Positions 53,468-62,105 of a stretch of 64,000 nt of DNA are shown piece after piece (position 1 is the stretch's first letter; every line of letters starts with the position of its first letter). The DNA lies in contig CAWIFQ010000005.1 in assembly GCA_963835495.1 (NCBI GenBank), positions 434,001 through 498,000 of the forward strand. Reading direction: 5' to 3'. Source of the DNA: Acaudatibacter sp963835495. GTDB lineage: Bacteria; Pseudomonadota; Alphaproteobacteria; Caulobacterales; Caulobacteraceae. A program made the position numbers and the translations under genes. Below the pieces are notes generated by a model. The model saw nothing but the letters and a program-made list of their open reading frames with translations, ran no database searches and was not told where the DNA came from.

Positions 53468-53550
53468 GGCGGCGCGGCCCCGGCGACGAACCGCAGGGTT
53501 TGCACCTTCCCCGCGCCGCTCGAACTCACCCTGGCTACCGTGGACGTGCA

Positions 53551-54918
53551 TCAACTTGCATCGCGGTGCAAGCCGGCGGCCACGTAGAGCGCCGCAGCGA
53601 TGACGGAGAGGTCGAGGTCGTAAAGGTAGCGGTAGTCGCAGGCGATCGAGATCACCGCGAAGCTGGCGGCGAAGACGAAGGCGCCGCCCAGCATGGCGGC
53701 GATGGCGATATCGGGCGGACGGCGGCGACGCAGAAGGACAACCAGCAGGATGAGGCCGATCAGGCCGTAGGCCGCGTGGCTGAAGGCCGGCGTCGCGGCG
53801 AAGGCCATGGCGTAGTCGTCGAGGGCGTCGTCCCTCGCGCTCTTGCGCGGTTTGAGAGCCGCCTGCGCCATTTCCTCCGGCGGCCCGTCCACCCCGGTGA
53901 AGACCAGCCCACAGGCGGATGGGTCCGGCGTCAGCAACACCCAGCGAAAGGCCGCGGCGCGGACGCGCAGGTAAAGCAGCGGGTGTCGTGCGATCAGCTG
54001 AAACCATTGCGCGGCGATCGGCGCAGGCGCGCTGGCGTCCATCCGCTCGAACATGGGCTCGAGCGTGTCGACGCGGCTCGGCGAGTAGGCGGCGACGCCC
54101 TGGGTGCGGATGAGCGTGTCCAGCGCCGGCGCCCGGGCCTTCAACGCCGCCAGGTCGACGCCCGGATCGCGGGCCACCGCGGCGACGATGTCGTAGGTCT
54201 GCAGCGCGGTCCAAGCCTGCTGCATCGCCCCTGGCGCCTCGAGGCGCAGCGACAGTGCGGCGGAAACGGCCGCGGCGAGCGCCAGGCCGGCCGCGAGGAA
54301 CCCGCCGCCCAGCGCAAGGGCCCTGAGCTTCGCGCCCTTGCCCGACATGGCGCTGATCCAGGCGACGGCGACCGCCGCGAACGGCAGCACGACGGGGCCG
54401 TTCTGGCGCGACAGGGCGGCGAGGGTGAGCAAGGCCAGCGCCGCCGCAAGCAGGACGTAGCGGACGCGGACACGCGCCCACGACGTCGCGGCCCAGGCCA
54501 GGCTGGCGTACCCCGCGGTCGCGGCGCCGGCGAACAGGACGTCCTTCCAGACGATGGCCGGATAGACCACGAGTTGCGGGAGCACGACGCAGACCGCTGC
54601 GATCGCCGTGGCAAGCCAGGAGACCCGCGGCGCGATCAGGACGAGGGACAGCAGGGCGCCGAAGATCAACGCGGTGTCGAACACCACGAACAGCGCCGCG
54701 CCCGACGCCGCCCGGTCGGCGAGGCCGAGCAGCCACGACATCACCAGCGGATGCTGGCCGGTGTAGCTCCCCACCCGACCCTCGGCGAGTTGCACCACCG
54801 AGTCGTAGGAAAAGTGCCCCGGCAGGTTCAGTCCGAGCGAGGCGGCCGCGCCGACGACGAGGATCGCCGAAACCGCAATCCGCGGCAGGTCTTCTCGCGC
54901 TGGCCGGCGCAGATGCAT
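53551..54918 (-). CDS. Polytopic membrane protein (GT-C/PMT-like)
   Basis: 455 residues with about ten membrane segments. After helix 1 comes a periplasmic GHFSYDSVVQLAEGRVGSYTGQHPLVMSWLLGLAD loop with Asp and His, like the loop-1 Asp of GT-C glycosyltransferases. SLAWAATSWARVRVRYVL and LAALSRQNGPVVLPFAAVAVAWISAM follow. A soluble stretch of about 100 residues then precedes three C-terminal helices. No confirmed catalytic motif, so annotation stops at membrane protein, possibly a glycosyltransferase. It is monocistronic, convergent with the GNAT gene, and divergent from the small His-rich genes. Confidence 0.78.
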   Translation of the reverse strand: MHLRRPAREDLPRIAVSAILVVGAAASLGLNLPGHFSYDSVVQLAEGRVGSYTGQHPLVMSWLLGLADRAASGAALFVVFDTALIFGALLSLVLIAPRVSWLATAIAAVCVVLPQLVVYPAIVWKDVLFAGAATAGYASLAWAATSWARVRVRYVLLAAALALLTLAALSRQNGPVVLPFAAVAVAWISAMSGKGAKLRALALGGGFLAAGLALAAAVSAALSLRLEAPGAMQQAWTALQTYDIVAAVARDPGVDLAALKARAPALDTLIRTQGVAAYSPSRVDTLEPMFERMDASAPAPIAAQWFQLIARHPLLYLRVRAAAFRWVLLTPDPSACGLVFTGVDGPPEEMAQAALKPRKSARDDALDDYAMAFAATPAFSHAAYGLIGLILLVVLLRRRRPPDIAIAAMLGGAFVFAASFAVISIACDYRYLYDLDLSVIAAALYVAAGLHRDAS

Positions 54919-55083
54919 CGGTCAGATATCCATGAGCGAGGCCGCCGCCGCAATTCGACGCTGCAAAATCGTCGCCGCTTGAACAAGAACTGAAACAAGC
55001 CGGACATCTGGGTTCATCCGAGGCCGGCTAGGCAACGGGACCGGCGCAGCGATCCCGCTTTCGCCGCACACCCGGAGAGACCG

Positions 55084-55260
55084 ATGACCCGCATTCTTCT
55101 CGCCGTTCTCGCCGCCGCGGCGATCGCCGCCCCGGCGCTTGCCGCGGAACTCCATCATGGACCGGATCGCATGCGCGGGCCGGTCGGCTCGAACCACATG
55201 GGCGCGCACCACCATCCGATCCATTGCACCATCCGCCACCATCATCGGATCTGCCATTGA
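55084..55260 (+). CDS. Small secreted His-rich peptide
   Basis: 58 residues from ATG 55084 with GGAGAG just upstream. A signal peptide (MTRILLAVLAAAAIAAPALA) leaves a mature peptide of about 38 residues with 11 His and 2 Cys, ending in IRHHHRICH. The His/Cys density suggests a periplasmic metal binder (zinc, nickel or copper). I do not recognise a family. It stands 115 bases before the glycine-zipper gene, whose mature N-terminus is also His/Tyr/Asp rich, so they may serve the same process. Confidence 0.65.
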   Translation: MTRILLAVLAAAAIAAPALAAELHHGPDRMRGPVGSNHMGAHHHPIHCTIRHHHRICH

Positions 55261-55375
55261 GTTTCGCCACAGAAAGGCCCCGCTTGATTCGGAACCTTTC
55301 GCACGCCGCGGCATTCAACTGAGGCGACGGCTTTGCCGGACGTGTTCACGTCGGGGGACGGAGAAGGATCATACA

Positions 55376-55714
55376 ATGCGTAAGCTGATACTTGCGGCGG
55401 GCCTCGTCGCCAGCCTCGGCCTGTCGGGTGCTGCGACCATGGCCAGCGCCGACCCCTACTACCACTACGATCGCTACCATCATCGCTATGATCATCGGTA
55501 CGATCATCGGTACGATCATCGCTACTACCGTCATGCCGACGGCTGCCGCTACCAGACGCACCGCAACGGCGCGATCGGCGCGGTGGCCGGCGCGATCGGC
55601 GGCGGCATCATCGGCAGCTCGATCACCCACGGGCGCGCCGGCGGCACGCTGCTGGGCGCGGGCGCTGGCGCCCTGACCGGCAACGCTATCGCCAGGAACA
55701 CCACGCGCTGCTAA
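55376..55714 (+). CDS. Glycine-zipper (2TM) secreted protein with Tyr-Asp-His-Arg repeats
   Basis: 112 residues from ATG 55376. Signal peptide (RKLILAAGLVASLGLSGAATMASA), then a low-complexity segment of YHHR/YDHR tetrapeptides encoded by 12-bp repeats (55475-55522). The C-terminal GAIGAVAGAIGGGIIGSSI and GTLLGAGAGALTGNAIA stretch is the glycine zipper 2TM domain. Such proteins are found in the outer membrane or periplasm and often associate with membranes. The His/Asp-rich segment could bind metals; this is inference. It is not part of an obvious operon. Confidence 0.82.
   Translation: MRKLILAAGLVASLGLSGAATMASADPYYHYDRYHHRYDHRYDHRYDHRYYRHADGCRYQTHRNGAIGAVAGAIGGGIIGSSITHGRAGGTLLGAGAGALTGNAIARNTTRC
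55475..55522 (+). repeat. 12-bp tandem repeat (TAC/TAT-GATCATCG-G/C)
   Basis: Four 12-bp units in tandem: TACCATCATCGC (55475-55486), TATGATCATCGG (55487-55498), TACGATCATCGG (55499-55510) and TACGATCATCGC (55511-55522), encoding YHHR, YDHR, YDHR, YDHR. In frame, so copy-number change would add or remove four residues without frameshift. A partial TACGATCGC precedes the array. Confidence 0.85.
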
Positions 55715-55782
55715 GCCGGCCTTCGCGTCACGGACGCCGCACCCTCGATTGAGGACGGCGCCCGCGGCGGCGAGGGTCTTCG

Positions 55783-57726
55783 GTGGGCGCAACCGCAATT
55801 CTTAGCCGATGGAGCGTCGTCGTCCTCGCGGGCGCGGCGCTCTTGGCTTGTTCACCGCACGTCAAGGCGCCGCCCGCGCCGGATGTCGACTGGCCGTTCT
55901 ACGGCGCCGATGCGGGCGGCCAGCGGTTCTCGACCGCCGCGCAGATAACGCCAGCGAACGTCACCGCCCTGAGGGCCGCTTGGACCTTCTCTACCGGCGA
56001 CGCGAGCGGCAAGGGCGCGCTGCAGCGCGACTTCGCGTTCGAAGACACGCCGATCCTGGCCGGCGGCCGGCTCTACGTCTGCGCCTCGTTCAACGAGGTG
56101 AGCGCGCTGGATCCTGGCACCGGCAAGCCGCTGTGGCGGTTCGACCCAGGCGTCGATCCCCGCCCGCAATATCCCAACAGCTACAACTGTCGCGGCGTCG
56201 CCTACTGGCGCGATCCGGCCGCGGCGCAGGCCAACGCGCCCTGCGCCGCGCGGATCTTCATGAACACCAACGACCGCCGGCTGTTCGCGCTCGACGCCGC
56301 CACCGGGAAGGTCTGCGCCGGCTTCGGCGACCACGGCGTGGTCGACGTGGCCAAAGGCGTGACGCTGGCCCGCGCCGGCGAGATGCAGATCACCTCTCCG
56401 CCCGTGGTCGTGCGCGGCGTCGTGGTGGTCGGCTCCTCGCTCGACGACAATATCCGCGTCCGCGAGGTCTCCGGCGCGGTCAGAGCCTACGACGCGGTCA
56501 CCGGCGCGCCGCGCTGGAGCTTCGATCCGCTGGCCGGCGCCAAGCCGGCGATCGTGGCCGGCGCGGCCAACGTCTGGGCGCCGATGTCGGTCGACGAGGC
56601 GCGCGGGCTGGTGTTCCTGCCGACCACCAGCCCAAGCCCCGACTTCTGGGGCGGGCTGCGCCCTGGCGATGATGGCGACGCCAACTCGGTGGTGGCGCTG
56701 AAGGCCGAGACGGGCGCGGTGGCGTGGGCGTTCAAGACCGTCCATCATGACGTCTGGGACTACGACAACCCGGCGCAGCCGACGCTGGGCGTGGTGACCT
56801 ACAAGGGCCTGACCCGGCCGGCGGTGCTGCAGCCGACCAAGCAGGGTCTGCTGTTCACGATCGACCGCGAGACCGGCAAACCGCTGATCCCGGTCGAGGA
56901 GCGGCCCGTGCCTCAGGGCGGGGCGCCGGGCGAGACACTCTCGCCAACCCAGCCGTTCCCGATCGCGCCGGCCCCGCTGGCGCCCAGCCACATCAAGCCC
57001 GCCGACGCCTTCGGCGTCACGCCGTGGGAGCGCGACGCATGCAAGAAGGCGATCGCCGGCGCCCGCGCCGAGGGCCTCTACACCCCGCCATCGCTGCAGG
57101 GCACGATCATCTATCCGTTCACCGGCGGCGGGACCAACTGGGGCGGCCTGGCGTTCGATCCGACCCGGGATATCGTCTACGTCAACACCTCCAGCGCGTT
57201 GCACCTGGTCAAGCTGATCCCGGCCGCGAAGGTAAAGGCGACCGCGGCCGCCGAGTTGAACGTCGAGGTCTCAATACAGGCAGGCGCGCCCTACGGCATG
57301 AGCCGGCAGGTGCTGCTGTCGCCGATCGGCCTGCCCTGCAATCCGCCGCCCTGGGGCCTGCTGCATGCGATCGACATGCGCGACGGCCATCAGCTCTGGG
57401 CCGTGCCGCTGGGCACGACGCAGGACAGGGCGGCCTTCTCCCAGTTCCTCCTGCCCCACGTCGGCGCGCCGAACTTCGGCGGCCCGATCGCGACCGCGGG
57501 CGGCCTGGTGTTCATCGGCGCGGCGATCGACAACTACCTGCGCGCCTTCGACGCCGCGACCGGCAAGGAGCTCTGGCGTGGCCGCCTGCCCGCCGGCGGC
57601 CAGGCGACGCCGATGACCTACGTCTGGAAGGGCCGGCAATACGTCGTTATCGCCGCCGGCGGCCATGCCAAGTCCGACACCCGCCGCGGTGACAAGGTGG
57701 TGGCCTTCGCCCTGCCGCGGGACTGA
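55783..57726 (+). CDS. PQQ-dependent dehydrogenase (quinoprotein, lipoprotein-type)
   Basis: 647 residues. The N-terminus has a lipobox (LAGAALLACS), suggesting a membrane-anchored periplasmic protein. The eight-bladed beta-propeller follows: DWPFYGADAGGQRFSTAAQITPANV, YNCRGVAYWRD, VHHDVWDYDNPAQPTLGVV, TGGGTNWGGLAFDPTRDIVY, GRQYVVIAAGGH. WxxGG/PQQ-dependent dehydrogenase pattern as in glucose/quinate and alcohol dehydrogenases; no cytochrome domain is fused. It oxidises a sugar or polyol in the periplasm and hands electrons to ubiquinone. No PQQ biosynthesis genes in the window. Its last base abuts the stop of the convergent Nramp-like gene (no gap). Confidence 0.92.
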   Translation: MGATAILSRWSVVVLAGAALLACSPHVKAPPAPDVDWPFYGADAGGQRFSTAAQITPANVTALRAAWTFSTGDASGKGALQRDFAFEDTPILAGGRLYVCASFNEVSALDPGTGKPLWRFDPGVDPRPQYPNSYNCRGVAYWRDPAAAQANAPCAARIFMNTNDRRLFALDAATGKVCAGFGDHGVVDVAKGVTLARAGEMQITSPPVVVRGVVVVGSSLDDNIRVREVSGAVRAYDAVTGAPRWSFDPLAGAKPAIVAGAANVWAPMSVDEARGLVFLPTTSPSPDFWGGLRPGDDGDANSVVALKAETGAVAWAFKTVHHDVWDYDNPAQPTLGVVTYKGLTRPAVLQPTKQGLLFTIDRETGKPLIPVEERPVPQGGAPGETLSPTQPFPIAPAPLAPSHIKPADAFGVTPWERDACKKAIAGARAEGLYTPPSLQGTIIYPFTGGGTNWGGLAFDPTRDIVYVNTSSALHLVKLIPAAKVKATAAAELNVEVSIQAGAPYGMSRQVLLSPIGLPCNPPPWGLLHAIDMRDGHQLWAVPLGTTQDRAAFSQFLLPHVGAPNFGGPIATAGGLVFIGAAIDNYLRAFDAATGKELWRGRLPAGGQATPMTYVWKGRQYVVIAAGGHAKSDTRRGDKVVAFALPRD

Positions 57727-59007
57727 TCAACCAGCGCCCATCGTCACGAACATCAGCACCGCGGCCACGCCCATGACCGCTGTCGCCGCCCAGCCGCCCC
57801 AGCGTTGCCAGGGCGTGGCGACGAAGACGCCCATCAGGCTCTTTCTGCTCACCAGCAACATGATGATGGCCATCAGCGGCACGGCCACGACACCGTTGAC
57901 GACTGCGCTCCAGAACAGGGCCTTGATCGGGTCGAGCGGCGAGTAGCTGACCGCGACGCCGCCCATGATCGCGACGCCGATGATGATGTAGAAGCCCCGC
58001 GCCTCGCTGAACTTCAGCTCCAGCCCCTCGCGCCAGCCCATGGCTTCGCTTAGCGCGTAGGCGGCGGACCCGGCCAGGGTGGGAATGGCGAGGAGCCCGG
58101 TGCCAACGATGCCCAGAGCGAACAGCGCGGAGGCGAGGTCGCCTGCGATCGGCTTCAGCGCGATCGCGGCCTGCGAAGCGGTCTGGATGTTGGTCACGCC
58201 GTGCGCGTTGAGCGTGACCGCGGTGGCGAGGATGACGAAAAAGGCGATCAGGTTGGAGTAGCCCATGCCGATGTAAGTGTCCCAGCCGATGCGCCTCAGC
58301 TCCTCGCGCGCTTCGCCCGGCGCGTCCTTCAACGCGTGTTCGTCGGTGTGGGTCTCGATCTCCTCGACCTCCTCGGAGGCCTGCCAGAAGAACAGGTAAG
58401 GGCTGATCGTGGTGCCGAAGACGGCGACGATCAGCGTGAGCGAGTCCTTGTTCACCTTGAACTGCGGCACGACCGTGCGAAGCGCGACCTCCGCCCAGGG
58501 GACATTCACGATGAAGGCGACCGCGACATAGGCGAACAGCGACAGCGTCAGCCATTTCAGGAACCAGACGTAGCGGTGGTAAGGCACGAAGATCAGCAGG
58601 CCGAGGGTCAGGACCGCAAATCCGATGGTCAGGATGTGGCGCTGCCCCGGGATCAGCAGCGCAGCGGCCTCGCCCATGGCGGCGACGTCGGACGAGACGT
58701 TGAGGGTATTGGCGAACAGCACCAGCGCCACCACGGTGAGCAGCACCCAAGGCGGAAAGGCGGTCTTGATGTTGGAGGCCAGCCCCTTGCCGGTGACGCG
58801 GCCGATGCGGGCGCAGACCGATTGGAACACCCCCTGCAGCGGGTAGGTGAACACCATCGTCCACAGCATCTGGAAGCCGAACTGCGCCCCGGCCTGCGAG
58901 TAGGTGGCGATGCCGCTGGGATCGTCGTCGGCCGCGCCGGTGATCAGGCCGGGCCCCAGCGCGGTGAGCGGATTGAAGTGGCGCGTCCGCTTCGGCAGAT
59001 GCTTCAC
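57727..59007 (-). CDS. Nramp-related divalent metal cation transporter with altered metal site
   Basis: 426 residues with 11 predicted membrane segments. Helix 1 has ITGAADDDPSGIATYSQAGAQFG where canonical Nramp has DPGN, and helix 6 has GTTISPYLFFWQ where canonical Nramp has MPH, so the metal-coordinating Met is replaced by Ser. The rest of the fold (LFANTLNVSSDVAAMGEAAALL, SNLIAFFVILATAVTLN) is clearly Nramp. Members of this altered clade exist as related transporters with other substrates. The ion cannot be named. It directly abuts the PQQ dehydrogenase gene tail to tail. Confidence 0.85.
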   Translation of the reverse strand: MKHLPKRTRHFNPLTALGPGLITGAADDDPSGIATYSQAGAQFGFQMLWTMVFTYPLQGVFQSVCARIGRVTGKGLASNIKTAFPPWVLLTVVALVLFANTLNVSSDVAAMGEAAALLIPGQRHILTIGFAVLTLGLLIFVPYHRYVWFLKWLTLSLFAYVAVAFIVNVPWAEVALRTVVPQFKVNKDSLTLIVAVFGTTISPYLFFWQASEEVEEIETHTDEHALKDAPGEAREELRRIGWDTYIGMGYSNLIAFFVILATAVTLNAHGVTNIQTASQAAIALKPIAGDLASALFALGIVGTGLLAIPTLAGSAAYALSEAMGWREGLELKFSEARGFYIIIGVAIMGGVAVSYSPLDPIKALFWSAVVNGVVAVPLMAIIMLLVSRKSLMGVFVATPWQRWGGWAATAVMGVAAVLMFVTMGAG

Positions 59008-59032
59008 GGATGGCCTCCTCGCCGACGGTGGG

Positions 59033-59677
59033 TCAGGCCGCGGCGAGCGCCGTGACCAGGGGGTTGGGTCTGGGTTCGGCCACCTTGGTCAAGGTGTTGC
59101 TGTCTTCGTGGTGGAAGGGTTCAGCCTGGCCCTCCACCATCAACACCGTATCCTCGAAATAGCTCCACGTGCCGTCCGCGTGGAACGTGACCTCGATGTC
59201 GTAGGACAAGGTCTTGAAGGCCTGCTCGAGGAAGATGGTCGAGCAGATACCGTTCTCGGTCTCGCCGCGGCGGGCGGAAACCTTGAAGCTGTTCGCCTCC
59301 GGAGTCGCAAAACCCTTGGCCAGGGCGATCTGGCCGCGGGGGATCGTCAGGGTCTGCAGGATCAGGCCGGTGGCCGGCTCCCACAGCCAGTAGCCGACCT
59401 GGTCGTGGAAGGTGATCGCCTCGGTCGGCTTCAGGATATGGGCGTGGTAGCGCAGGCCGTAGAACAGCTGCGGCCCGTTGGCCTGCGCGTCGATCGGCTG
59501 CAGGTCGATGCGCTCGATGAACACGTTGCGCTCCGGACCGTCCGCCTTCGGGTTCACGTCCTGCCCCTTGCGGCCCTCCCAGGTGCCCGCCAGGCGCCGC
59601 AGCGGGCCGAGGTTGGCCAGGGTGTCGGGATCGACGTCCTCCGGCTCGGTGAAGATGTCGCGGACGGCGTCGGACAT
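59033..59677 (-). CDS. Haem-binding beta-barrel (nitrobindin/DUF1794-like) protein
   Basis: 214 residues from ATG 59677. LRRLAGTWEGRKGQDVNPKADG holds the G-x-W-x-G motif at the mouth of the barrel, followed by NVFIERIDLQPIDAQANGPQLFYGLRYHAHIL, VGYWLWEPATGLILQTLTIPRGQ and YDIEVTFHADGTWSYFED. This is the fatty-acid-binding-protein-like fold with a haem-binding branch (nitrobindin, THAP4-like). Haem or fatty-acid binding is inferred. It is divergent from uppP, with about 130 bases between the start codons. Confidence 0.8.
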   Translation of the reverse strand: MSDAVRDIFTEPEDVDPDTLANLGPLRRLAGTWEGRKGQDVNPKADGPERNVFIERIDLQPIDAQANGPQLFYGLRYHAHILKPTEAITFHDQVGYWLWEPATGLILQTLTIPRGQIALAKGFATPEANSFKVSARRGETENGICSTIFLEQAFKTLSYDIEVTFHADGTWSYFEDTVLMVEGQAEPFHHEDSNTLTKVAEPRPNPLVTALAAA

Positions 59678-59810
59678 GGCGGTACTCCGGCAGAGCTTGC
59701 GGCATTGGACGAGGCCGGGAAGCGGCGTCAAGCCTCTCGCCGGCTCTGACGGCGCTTCCGAATCCGCTATGAGGATAGCCGCTCCCGACCTGCGAAGGTG
59801 AACCAGGCCC

Positions 59811-60635
59811 ATGACCGATCTTCGGGCGATCATCCTGGCCATCGTGCAGGGGATCAGCGAACTGTTTCCTATCTCGAGCCTGGCCCACGCGGTGCTGTTG
59901 CCCGCCGTGCTCGGCTGGAAGGTGGACGAGGGCGCCGACACCTTCCTGCCGTTCCTGGTGGTGATGCACCTGGGCACCGCCATCGCCCTGCTCGCCTACT
60001 TCTGGCAGGACTGGTTCAACTTCGGGACCGCGGTGCTGTTCCGGAAGGGTCCGAAGGCGCAAGGCGAGCGGCGGATCTTCTGGCGCGTGGTGGTGGCCAC
60101 CATCCCGGCGGTGATCGTCGGCTTCCTGCTGGAGAAGCTGCTACGTCAGGCGTTCGGCCTGCCGACTCTGGTGGCGGGTGTCCTGATCGCCAACGGCGTG
60201 ATGCTGTTCGCCGCCGAGCGCATGAAGGGGCGGCAGGATCGGGCGCTCTCGCGGCTGCGCTGGATCGACGCCTTCGTCATCGGTTGCTGGCAGTGCCTGG
60301 CCCTGATCCCCGGCTTCTCCCGCTCCGGCGCGACCATGGCGGGCGGCTACCTGGCCGGCCTGAACCACGAAGACTCCGCGCGTTTCTCATTCCTGACCGC
60401 GACGCCGGTGATCCTGGGCGCGACCGTGCTCGAGGCGCCGAAGCTGCTCAAGGCGCACGACCATTTCAGCGGCGTGGCGATCCTCGCGGGCGTCGTGGCG
60501 GGCGTGGTCGCCTTCATCTCGACCGTGCTGCTGATGCGCTGGTTCCGCCAGCCGGAGGTGAAGGGCTTCGACCCCTTCGCGGCCTATTGCGTGCTCGCCG
60601 GCGGCGGCTCGCTCGCATGGTTGTTGCTGCGCTAG
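59811..60635 (+). CDS. uppP: Undecaprenyl-diphosphate phosphatase
   Basis: 274 residues, eight membrane segments. The two signature motifs are present: IVQGISELFPISSLAHAVLLP (E17 and SS) and FSRSGATMAGGYLAGLNHEDSARFSFLTATPVI. It recycles undecaprenyl pyrophosphate to the phosphate carrier used for peptidoglycan and glycan assembly, at the inner membrane. BacA/UppP also confers bacitracin tolerance. GAAGGTGA lies before the ATG. It is followed after 98 bases by an MFS gene. Confidence 0.95.
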   Translation: MTDLRAIILAIVQGISELFPISSLAHAVLLPAVLGWKVDEGADTFLPFLVVMHLGTAIALLAYFWQDWFNFGTAVLFRKGPKAQGERRIFWRVVVATIPAVIVGFLLEKLLRQAFGLPTLVAGVLIANGVMLFAAERMKGRQDRALSRLRWIDAFVIGCWQCLALIPGFSRSGATMAGGYLAGLNHEDSARFSFLTATPVILGATVLEAPKLLKAHDHFSGVAILAGVVAGVVAFISTVLLMRWFRQPEVKGFDPFAAYCVLAGGGSLAWLLLR

Positions 60636-60733
60636 CGGCGAATCGCGCCAGGTCTTGCCGCTTTTCGCCGCTTGGCGAGGCGCATGTGACCGTGCCATGA
60701 CGCTGCGATGGGGCCGCGGAGCGCATTGACCAT

Positions 60734-62065
60734 ATGACCACCATTGCGGCCGAGGTGGGCGCGCCCCTGTCTGCCGAGACCCCGACGGATCTGCCGACCA
60801 GCGACCGTTCGCGGATCCTGATCTACCTCGCGGTTCTGGTCTTCATCCTCGGCTTCGGCTCGCCGGGCGGTGGCCTGATCAGCCTGCCGATCAGCTTTTT
60901 CCTGAAGAACAAGCTGCACATGAAGGCGCACGAGGTGGCGGCCTTCGGATTCGCCGCCGGCATCCCGCTCTACCTCGGCTTCCTCTGCGGGTTCGTCCGC
61001 GACAGCTGGAACCCGTTCGGCCGGCGCGACCGCGGCTACGTGATGCTGTTCGGGGCGATCTGCTCCGCCCTGTATGTCGTCTTCGCCTTCGTGCCGGTGA
61101 ACGCCACGACGTTGCTGGCGGCGGTGATCCTGCTGACGACGGCGTTCCTGTTCGTTCAGAGCGGCCAGACCGGGTTGAGTTCGACCATCGCGCGCCAGCA
61201 CGTAATGACCGGCCAGCTGAGCTCGGTGCTGAACGTGGTCGCCAGCGTCGCGGGCACGATTCCGCTGATCGCCGGCGGCTACCTCAGCAACATGCTCGAA
61301 GGCCAGAAGGCCGCCCAGGCGGCGCGGCTGCTGTTCCTCGGCGGCGCGGCGGTCATGGCGGGCGTGGCGCTGTTCGCGGCGTGGCGGCCAAGGGTGGTGT
61401 TCGACAACGTCCACGCCGAGCAGGGCAAGGTGGCCAATCCGTGGGCCGATATCGTGCGGCTGTTCAAGCACTGGCCCGCCGTCCCCGCGCTGCTGATCTG
61501 GTCGCTGTGGAATTTCGCGCCCGGCTCGGTGACGCCGCTGCAGTTCTACCTGCAGAACACCCTGCACGCCGACGATGCGGCCTGGGGCCTGTGGAACGCG
61601 ATCTTCGCCGTCTCCTTCATCCCCACGTACGCGCTCTATGGGTTTCTCTGTCGCAAGGTGCGGCTGCGGACGCTGCTGTTCTGGGGGACGATCGTCGGCG
61701 TGCCGCAGATGGTTCCGCTGCTGTTCACCCCGACGGTCACGACCGCGCTGATCGCCGCCGCGCCGATCGGGCTGATGGGCGGCGTCGCCACGGCGGCCTT
61801 CCTCGACCTCCTGATCCGTTCCTGCCCGAAGGGCCTGGAGGGCACCATCATCATGGCGTCCAATTCGATCTACTTCATCGTCTCACGCGGCGGCGACATC
61901 CTGGGCACCAACCTCTACGACCACTTCCACAGTTTCACCGTGTGCGTGATCGCCATCACGGTGGTCTACGCCCTGATCCTGCCCGCGCTGCTGCTGGTGC
62001 CCAAGCGCCTGACCGCCACCGCCGACGGCCAGACGCCCCTGGGCGGCGACTTTGACCCGACCTGA
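60734..62065 (+). CDS. MFS transporter
   Basis: 443 residues with 12 membrane segments. FGSPGGGLISLPISFFLKNKLHMKAHEVAAFGFAAGIPLYLGFLCGFVRDSWNPFGRRDRGYV resembles the BT1/folate-biopterin transporter or AmpG-like branch, with a long hydrophilic N-terminus (about 20 residues) before helix 1. Later stretches FAPGSVTPLQFYLQNTLHADDAAWGLWNAIFAV and IMASNSIYFIVSRGGDILGTNLYD are typical of that subgroup. The substrate is unknown. It is downstream of uppP but with its own likely promoter. Confidence 0.82.
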   Translation: MTTIAAEVGAPLSAETPTDLPTSDRSRILIYLAVLVFILGFGSPGGGLISLPISFFLKNKLHMKAHEVAAFGFAAGIPLYLGFLCGFVRDSWNPFGRRDRGYVMLFGAICSALYVVFAFVPVNATTLLAAVILLTTAFLFVQSGQTGLSSTIARQHVMTGQLSSVLNVVASVAGTIPLIAGGYLSNMLEGQKAAQAARLLFLGGAAVMAGVALFAAWRPRVVFDNVHAEQGKVANPWADIVRLFKHWPAVPALLIWSLWNFAPGSVTPLQFYLQNTLHADDAAWGLWNAIFAVSFIPTYALYGFLCRKVRLRTLLFWGTIVGVPQMVPLLFTPTVTTALIAAAPIGLMGGVATAAFLDLLIRSCPKGLEGTIIMASNSIYFIVSRGGDILGTNLYDHFHSFTVCVIAITVVYALILPALLLVPKRLTATADGQTPLGGDFDPT

Positions 62066-62105
62066 GGGCACAACCGCAGCCGCCCCGACCCAGAGCGGAT
62101 TCGGT

